Below, one piece after another: positions 3,892-8,821 of a stretch of DNA of 8,821 nucleotides; position 1 is the stretch's first letter, and each line of letters opens with the position of its first letter. Origin of the DNA: Sedimentisphaerales bacterium (GTDB lineage: Bacteria > Planctomycetota > Phycisphaerae > Sedimentisphaerales > Anaerobacaceae); NCBI GenBank assembly GCA_016933985.1, contig JAFGTU010000060.1, forward strand, positions 1 to 8,821. Direction: 5' to 3'. Under the pieces are notes generated by a model. The model was not told the origin of the DNA, ran no database searches, and saw only the letters and a list, made by a program, of their open reading frames with translations. A program made the translations under genes and the position numbers.

Positions 3892-6201
3892 ATGTATAAG
3901 AAAATCCTTTACCTGGCGCTGCTGCTTGCCGCCTGTAGCTTACCGATTCGAGCAAACGATTATCTGAACGCCGAATACGGCCAACTGCTCGATGGCTCGA
4001 CCGGGAAAGTTGCCTTATGGTGGGCCTCGTCCGGCTGGAAGATAAGCCCGGATAAGTCTTTACCCAGCGCCAAAGGCCCAGCCGTTACAATAAGAACGGC
4101 CCGGAATGAAGCCGAGGCCGCCCAATTGGTGGTTCGGCCGGCATCACCGCTCAAGTCGCTCACCCTAACACCCGCAGCACTAAAAGGCCCGGCAGGAGCC
4201 GTCATCCCCGCCGACAATATAGAGATCCTCGAAGTGCGATACGTCAACGTTACACGAGCGACGGACAAAACCTCGACCCTCGGCCTCTGGCCCGACCCGC
4301 TGCCGCCCCTAAAAGGCCCTATCGACTTGCACGCCGACAAGAATCAACCGTTCTGGATTCGCGTCAAGGCCCCGAGCAACGCCCAAGCCGGGATATACAC
4401 CGGCACAATCTCACTCTCCGCCAACGACTATAAAGCCGACGTCGCCCTGGCCCTCGAAGTCTATGATTTCACGCTCCCGGAAAAAATGACCTGCACGACG
4501 GCCTTCGGCTTCTCGCCGGGCAACGTCTTTCGCTATCAAAAAATCTCTACCGAGCGCGACAAGCGCATGGTGCTCGATAAATACTGGGCGAATTTCAGCG
4601 ACCATCACATATCGCCTTACGACCCCGCCCCGCTCGACGGATTCAAAGTCGCCTGGCCCGACGTCAAGCCGCCGGCCTCCGACAAATACGCCAATTGGCA
4701 GGGCCTCCGCATCGTTGATAGCGAGAGCCATTCGGGCAACGGATGCCTGCTGATTTATGACGACGACACCAAGGTCAATACAACCGTCTCATACAAAGAG
4801 CTTATAGAAATACCGCCCGGCGGCCTCGACGTGCGATTCTGGTATCGCACAGCCGTGCCGGGCCACCGCTTCGGAGTCGCCCTCAATCACTACGATAAAG
4901 ACCGCAAATGGATGTCCGGCAGAAACAACGATATGACCATCAAGGGCGACGGAAAATGGCAGCTCTTCGAGGCCCAGCTCAGGGATTTCCCGAAGGACGC
5001 CGCCTTTGTAATGCCTCACATCAGGGCTACTACCTGGACCGACACCGGCGAGAATATCGGACTTGTCTGGCTCGACGAGGTCTCTCTGAAAGATGCCGCT
5101 ACAGGCAAGGAGCTCCTCCGGGGCGGAGATTTTGACATCGAAAAGCGAACCGACCTTGTTACCCCCGCTGAGAGCCTGAAGGTCAAATTCGATTTCTCCG
5201 CCTGGGACAAAACGATGGCCCGCGCCGTCGATCATTACAATTTCAATTCGTTCCGATTGGACATTCCCGGCCTGGGCGGCGGAACCTTTCATGCGATTTA
5301 CGAACCCTCACTGCTCGGCTTCGCAGAGGACGACCCGGAATATCCCCTGATGCTCGAATCCTACTGCGTGCAACTGGAAACGCACCTCGCGCAGACAAAT
5401 CTGCTGGATGAGGCCTATGTCTATTGGTTCGACGAGCCAAGCCCGGATCAATACGCCTTCGTTATGAACGGCTTCGAGAAGCTCAAACGCTACTGCCCGC
5501 GAATCCCGCGAATGCTCACCGAGCAGCCCGAGCCGCAATTAGCCGGCGGGCCGAACATTTACTGCGTTGTCTCCGAACTGTATCGCCACGATGCCGCCGA
5601 GCAGCGCAGGAAGTTCGGCGATAAATTCTGGTGGTACGTCTGCACCGGCCCCAAGGCCCCGTATTGCACGCTGTTCATCGACCACCCCGGTACCGAGATG
5701 CGTATCTGGCTCTGGCAGACCTGGCAGCGAAATATCGAGGGGATACTCGTCTGGGAGACAAACTACTGGACCAGCTCGGTGGCCTACCCCGACCAGCCGC
5801 AAAATCCTTACGAAGATCCGATGGGCTGGGTCTCCGGCTACAGCACCCCACAAGGCGAAAAAAGGCCCTGGGGCAACGGCGACGGCAGGTTCATATATCC
5901 CCCCGTAGCCGCCGCCGATGCTCAGCCCGCCCAGCCGGTGCTCGATGGGCCTGTCGATAGCATCCGCTGGGAAATGCTCCGCGACGGCCTCGAAGACTAC
6001 GAGTACCTCGCCATGCTGAAAAGACTGCTAAAAGCCAAGGACCCAAAGCTCTCCGCAGCCCTACGCAAGGAATTCTCCGCCCTGCTCGATGTGCCGGAAG
6101 AAATCACCAAAGACATGACCGCCTTCACTAAGGACCCCGCCCCCATCGAGGCCCGGCGAGACAAAATAGCCCGCGTCATAGCCGCGCTGAACCGACTCTG
6201 A
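3892..6201 (+). CDS. Exported glycoside hydrolase, GH123 / DUF4091 type, with inserted CBM-like domain
   Basis: This 769-residue exported protein belongs to the DUF4091/GH123 group, whose characterised members are retaining beta-N-acetylgalactosaminidases acting with help from the substrate acetamido group. The N-terminal signal has a lipobox-like L-A-A-C (Cys15), but cleavage after Ala21 (I-R-A) by signal peptidase I is also possible. Residues about 30-190 form a beta-sandwich with the family motif RNEAEAAQLVV (71-81) and 'QAGIYTGTISL'. The barrel begins near 193 (FTLPEKM). About residues 263-415 look like a jelly-roll carbohydrate-binding domain (WQGLRIVDSESHSGNGCLLI, VWLDEVSL, ELLRGGDFD), after which the barrel resumes (KFDFSAWDKTMARAV). 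The predicted catalytic Asp-Glu pair is D514-E515 in YWFDEPSPD. W621-E-T-N-Y-W626 and the C-terminal R-W-E-M-L-R-D-G-L-E-D-Y-E-Y (692-705) are also typical. ATG 3892 has only a weak SD (GGAAAGG, 9 nt away), and in-frame stops at 3799 and 3829 limit an upstream start. Exact substrate is unproven. Confidence 0.88.
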   Translation: MYKKILYLALLLAACSLPIRANDYLNAEYGQLLDGSTGKVALWWASSGWKISPDKSLPSAKGPAVTIRTARNEAEAAQLVVRPASPLKSLTLTPAALKGPAGAVIPADNIEILEVRYVNVTRATDKTSTLGLWPDPLPPLKGPIDLHADKNQPFWIRVKAPSNAQAGIYTGTISLSANDYKADVALALEVYDFTLPEKMTCTTAFGFSPGNVFRYQKISTERDKRMVLDKYWANFSDHHISPYDPAPLDGFKVAWPDVKPPASDKYANWQGLRIVDSESHSGNGCLLIYDDDTKVNTTVSYKELIEIPPGGLDVRFWYRTAVPGHRFGVALNHYDKDRKWMSGRNNDMTIKGDGKWQLFEAQLRDFPKDAAFVMPHIRATTWTDTGENIGLVWLDEVSLKDAATGKELLRGGDFDIEKRTDLVTPAESLKVKFDFSAWDKTMARAVDHYNFNSFRLDIPGLGGGTFHAIYEPSLLGFAEDDPEYPLMLESYCVQLETHLAQTNLLDEAYVYWFDEPSPDQYAFVMNGFEKLKRYCPRIPRMLTEQPEPQLAGGPNIYCVVSELYRHDAAEQRRKFGDKFWWYVCTGPKAPYCTLFIDHPGTEMRIWLWQTWQRNIEGILVWETNYWTSSVAYPDQPQNPYEDPMGWVSGYSTPQGEKRPWGNGDGRFIYPPVAAADAQPAQPVLDGPVDSIRWEMLRDGLEDYEYLAMLKRLLKAKDPKLSAALRKEFSALLDVPEEITKDMTAFTKDPAPIEARRDKIARVIAALNRL

Positions 6202-6245
6202 GCGCGCGGCTTAGTGACGCCTTGGTTGCTCTTTGAGAATTGAGA
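6202..6245. other. Convergent intergenic gap
   Basis: Only 44 nt separate the stop of gene 4 from the stop of the - strand DUF4139 gene. I see no convincing hairpin with a T-run in either direction, so transcripts may overlap or end by another mechanism. Confidence 0.5.
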
Positions 6246-7586
6246 CTATCTGTTCTGACTTTTCGTCCAGTCCTCCTGTCGGGCGCCGTGATAGGTAGTC
6301 AGGACATAGCCGAATTCCTGCTTCGACCTCGGCTCCAACTGGAGCGTGAACTTGACGGTATCGAGGTCTTCCTTCTCGAATTCGGCTGCGGTTTTCATAT
6401 CCCATGCCGGCGTATTGAAATTGCGCTTGATCTCCACTTTAACCGGGATATCGCGGGTATTGCGGACCTCGATTGTGAATGTGCGAATCTCGTCCCACCC
6501 GGCTATCTCGCGCCGCGGATCGAATCTGTAATTGTCAGTCTTGAAATCCATCAGCTTAGGCTCGACAACCACGTCGGCCACGGCTCCAAGGTTAAGCTCA
6601 ACGTCCTCATCGACGGGAATATACTTGAAAGAAGATTGTCCGGTATATGACAGATTCCCTTCGTTGCCGACGCCCCTATAGACCTTGAGCAATCCGCCAG
6701 GGATGGGGGTATCGCCGAGCTTGTGGTCTTTGTCGTTTTTGAAGCTGAGGAAACGGACAACCGCATTTCCGTAGCGCTCCTGCTCGAACTTATAGAGATT
6801 GACCACGGGGACCTCGTTAACGTCGAAACTGAGCAGGCGTTTCGACCAGCCGGTGGGAATGGTCTCGGTGCCCTCGATGGTGTAGAGGAAGTACTCGCTG
6901 AGGCCCTCCTTCTTGATTTCCTTGGGTTTTTCCGGCATACGCGCAAGCAGGGTCTGTACCCGCAGCTCCTTTTGGACCTCTACTGCCGGTTGTGCTTCCG
7001 GGGTTTTGGGTACGGGGGTCGGCTCGCCGGGGCGGCCGTAGGGATACTGCCTTCGCGCAAGCTCGGCTATTTCGTCGAGGATATGCACCTGGCCGACAAT
7101 CAGCCGGGTCTGAGCGTTCTCGTAGTCCTCGCCGCTGTTGTTCGTGACTCGAACGTACCCCTGCAGCCGCATTGTCTTTTCGTCCTCTGTCAGCGTGCCC
7201 ATATAGAACGCCCGCCAGGATAGGCCGCTGGTCAGATAAGTTATCTCGACCGGGACCTTGCCGCTGATGCCGCTTGCCACGTTCCAAAGGCCCAGATTCT
7301 GCACCCTCGGCGGATACGTCAGGTCGGATATATCAATCTTATCCGCATCGGCCTTGGGCAGCATCTCAAGACTCGTCGGGTCGATTAGCGTATTGGCCCA
7401 GGAGAACTGTAATTTGTTCGCGCCTTCCTTGACCGTCAGCGCCCTGCTCTCGCGGACCAGCGTAAGGTCGGCAGAGTTATAGATCGTAAGCTGGACGGTA
7501 TCGCGCGTAGGCAATGTAACCAGATCAACTTTGCCATGGACGATTCCGCCAAGTGCCAGAATTATCAGTAATGTAGTGCGTTTCAT
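6246..7586 (-). CDS. DUF4139 domain-containing secreted protein (copy 1)
   Basis: This is a 446-residue protein with a signal peptide (MKRTTLLIILALGGIVHG, probable cleavage after Gly18). The motif YLTSGLSWRAFY (117-128) is the hallmark of the DUF4139 family, some members of which are called mucoidy inhibitor MuiA-like. I see no coiled-coil DUF4140-type region ahead of it; instead the mature chain opens with 'VQLTIYNSADLTLVRESRALTV'. Order: N-terminal beta-rich part (about 20-187), Pro-rich linker (about 188-221), then a C-terminal beta-rich part with YFLYTIEGTETI (232-243) and 'GWDEIRTFTIEVRNTRD'. No catalytic residues recognised; biochemical role unknown. An SD (AAGAGG on the - strand, 7593-7598) lies 6 nt before the ATG, and the paralogue upstream ends 24 nt away, so the two are very likely one operon. 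Confidence 0.87.
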   Translation of the reverse strand: MKRTTLLIILALGGIVHGKVDLVTLPTRDTVQLTIYNSADLTLVRESRALTVKEGANKLQFSWANTLIDPTSLEMLPKADADKIDISDLTYPPRVQNLGLWNVASGISGKVPVEITYLTSGLSWRAFYMGTLTEDEKTMRLQGYVRVTNNSGEDYENAQTRLIVGQVHILDEIAELARRQYPYGRPGEPTPVPKTPEAQPAVEVQKELRVQTLLARMPEKPKEIKKEGLSEYFLYTIEGTETIPTGWSKRLLSFDVNEVPVVNLYKFEQERYGNAVVRFLSFKNDKDHKLGDTPIPGGLLKVYRGVGNEGNLSYTGQSSFKYIPVDEDVELNLGAVADVVVEPKLMDFKTDNYRFDPRREIAGWDEIRTFTIEVRNTRDIPVKVEIKRNFNTPAWDMKTAAEFEKEDLDTVKFTLQLEPRSKQEFGYVLTTYHGARQEDWTKSQNR

Positions 7587-7592
7587 TTTCCG

Positions 7593-7598
7593 CCTCTT
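7593..7598 (-). promoter_or_regulatory. Shine-Dalgarno of DUF4139 copy 1
   Basis: On the - strand AAGAGG stands 6 nt before the ATG (CAT at 7584-7586), within the 24-nt gap after the upstream paralogue. Confidence 0.6.
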
Positions 7599-7610
7599 AC
7601 CTTTCTGAGC

Positions 7611-8821
7611 CTATTCTCTCCAGTCCTCCGTCCTCACGCCATGAAGAGTCGTCAGGACGTATTCGAACTCTTTTTTCGACCTCGTCTGCAATTCGAGCGT
7701 GAACTTAACGGTGTCAAGGTCCTCTTTCTCGAACTGTTCCGAATCGCCGGTCCTGGCCAAGTTCCAGTACTGAGTATTGAAGTTGCGTTTTATCTCGATC
7801 TTGGCGGGGATATCGCGGGTATTTCGGATTTCGATCTTGAATGTGCGAATTTCATCCCAGCCGGAGATGTTGCGATTGCGGTCGAACCGGTAGTTGGCCG
7901 TCTTAAAGTCCATCAGCTTGGGTTCGACGACGACATCGGCGACGGGTCCCAGATTAAGCTCCACGTCCTCATCGACGGGGATGTACTTGAAAGAAGATTG
8001 TCCGGTATATGACAGATTCCCTTCGTTGCCGACGCCCCTATAGACCTTCAAAAGGCCGCCGGGGATGGGTGTATCGCCGAGCTTATGCTCTTTGTCGTTC
8101 TTGAAGCTGAGGAACCGAACGACGCTGTTGCCGTATCGCTCCTGCTCGAACTTGTAGAGATTAACGACCGGCACGCCATCAACATCGAAACTGAGCAGCC
8201 TCTTTGACCAGCCCGTCTCGATAGTCTCGGTGCCCTCAATCGTATAGAGGAAGTACTCGCTGAGGCCTTCCTTTTTGATCTCTTTGGGCTCCATCGCTGT
8301 TGCCGCAAACGTGGTCATTGCCCTTGCCCTCATCTGTTTAGCTGCGGGCTGCTGTGCCGCCGGCGCTTCCGGCATCGGATGTTGTTCGCCCGGCCGGCCG
8401 TAGGGGTATTGCCTTCGGGCAAGCTCGGCTATTTCGTCGAGGATATGCACCTGGCCGACGATCAGCCTTGTCTGCGCGTTCTCGTAGTCCTCGCCGCTGT
8501 TGTTGGTCACGCGGACGTATCCCTGCAAGCGCATCGTCTTTTCGTCCTCAGTGAGAGTGCCCATATAGAACGCCCGCCAGGATAGGCCGCTGGTCAGGTA
8601 AGTTATCTCGACGGGGACCTTGCCGCTGATGCCGCTTGCCACGTTCCAAAGGCCCAAGTTCTGCACCCTCGGCGGATACGTCAGGTCGGATATGTTTATC
8701 TTGTCCGCATCGGCCTTGGGCAGCATCTCCAGACTGGTCGGGTCGATAAGAGTATTGGCCCAGGAGAACTGTAATTTGTTCGCGCCTTCCTTGACCGTCA
8801 GCGCCCTGCTCTCGCGGACCA
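7611..8821 (-). CDS. DUF4139 domain-containing protein (copy 2), 5' end outside window
   Basis: The frame is open to the window end. The first visible residues are VRESRALTVKEGANKLQ, matching residue 44 onward of copy 1, so roughly 43 codons including the signal peptide are missing; the Met codon at 8724-8726 is internal. The protein has the same architecture: YLTSGLSWRAFY, a linker (AAQQPAAKQMRARAMTTF region), YFLYTIEGTETI, GWDEIRTFKIEIRNTRD, ending EDWRE. It is strongly similar to copy 1 except for the linker and C-terminal segment (for example NTQYWNLARTGDSEQFEKED against NTPAWDMKTAAEFEKED). As the upstream gene of the pair it probably carries, or lies nearer, the operon promoter. Role unknown, as for copy 1. 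Confidence 0.88.
   Translation of the reverse strand, partial: VRESRALTVKEGANKLQFSWANTLIDPTSLEMLPKADADKINISDLTYPPRVQNLGLWNVASGISGKVPVEITYLTSGLSWRAFYMGTLTEDEKTMRLQGYVRVTNNSGEDYENAQTRLIVGQVHILDEIAELARRQYPYGRPGEQHPMPEAPAAQQPAAKQMRARAMTTFAATAMEPKEIKKEGLSEYFLYTIEGTETIETGWSKRLLSFDVDGVPVVNLYKFEQERYGNSVVRFLSFKNDKEHKLGDTPIPGGLLKVYRGVGNEGNLSYTGQSSFKYIPVDEDVELNLGPVADVVVEPKLMDFKTANYRFDRNRNISGWDEIRTFKIEIRNTRDIPAKIEIKRNFNTQYWNLARTGDSEQFEKEDLDTVKFTLELQTRSKKEFEYVLTTLHGVRTEDWRE

Larger units (their letters stand above)
3680..3967 (+). other. Possible leader ORF with ATT start, overlapping gene 4 start
   Basis: From ATT 3680 a frame of 95 codons runs to TGA 3965-3967 in a different frame from gene 4 and overlaps its first 76 nt. 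The predicted peptide (start I/M-KDSIINSQSSIANPNKPN) is polar with no recognised domain and no signal peptide. The promoter and SD upstream are excellent, but ATT starts are rare (infC is the classic case) and the sequence contains short direct repeats, so this may be non-coding leader. If translated, it would run through the gene 4 start and could couple or inhibit its translation. Confidence 0.2.
6246..8821. repeat. Tandem gene duplication (DUF4139 pair)
   Basis: The two genes are direct repeats with an offset of 1362 nt over most of their length. Exact identity covers 6622-6686 / 7984-8048 (65 nt) and 7390-7459 / 8752-8821 (70 nt, ending only at the window edge). Other segments differ by about 3 to 20 percent, mostly at third codon positions. 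Confidence 0.93.

Noticed and set aside
6202..6245. Bidirectional terminator between the convergent genes
   Set aside because: GAGC/GCTC and other short inverted words are present, but no stable stem followed by a T-run could be drawn in either direction.
6723..7223. + strand frame of 166 codons opposite DUF4139 copy 1
   Set aside because: It is antisense to a well-supported gene. Similar shadow frames appear opposite copy 2, as expected from codon composition.

Overview
The window looks like chromosomal DNA of a planctomycete, most likely of the Phycisphaerae/Sedimentisphaerales type. This is inferred from three secreted proteins with PEP-CTERM tails that end in a run of four arginines, a large secreted GH123/DUF4091-type glycosidase, and DUF4139 proteins. 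No rRNA or other marker gene is present, so the placement is an inference. I see no CRISPR array, tRNA, rRNA, transposase or phage gene.

Layout. Genes 1-4 lie on the + strand. Gene 1 (1-603) is the 3' part of a PEP-CTERM protein with a jelly-roll-like domain. Gene 2 (644-1606) follows after 40 nt with a strong Shine-Dalgarno (SD) site. It encodes a LamG-like PEP-CTERM protein and ends at a clear intrinsic terminator. After an A-rich gap and a sigma70-like promoter comes gene 3 (1994-3343), a PEP-CTERM protein built from about fifteen 18-residue repeats, probably a beta-solenoid. It ends at a second terminator that is homologous to the first. A roughly 550-nt non-coding stretch then holds a full-consensus sigma70 promoter and an SD site placed 8 nt before an ATT codon. 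Gene 4 (3892-6201) follows: an exported glycosidase-like protein with the Asp-Glu pair of GH123 and a carbohydrate-binding-like domain apparently inserted into the barrel. Convergent to it on the - strand are two tandem paralogues of the DUF4139 family (6246-7586, and 7611 to the window end, the latter 5'-truncated by the edge).

How it fits together. All genes with a visible N-terminus encode exported proteins, so this is a cell-envelope or exoprotein region. PEP-CTERM proteins are sorted by an exosortase, which is not in the window. The glycosidase suggests use of amino-sugar-containing polysaccharides. A functional link between the PEP-CTERM genes, the glycosidase and the DUF4139 pair is only suggested by proximity.

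Most notable signals: (i) genes 2 and 3 encode unrelated proteins but share the end of the coding sequence plus 3'UTR and terminator as one gap-free block (72 of 85 identical, with a compensatory stem change); (ii) the 54-nt repeat array of gene 3; (iii) the perfect promoter and SD leading to an ATT codon and a 95-codon frame overlapping the start of gene 4; (iv) patchwork identity between the DUF4139 paralogues, with exact tracts of 65 and 70 nt that suggest gene conversion.
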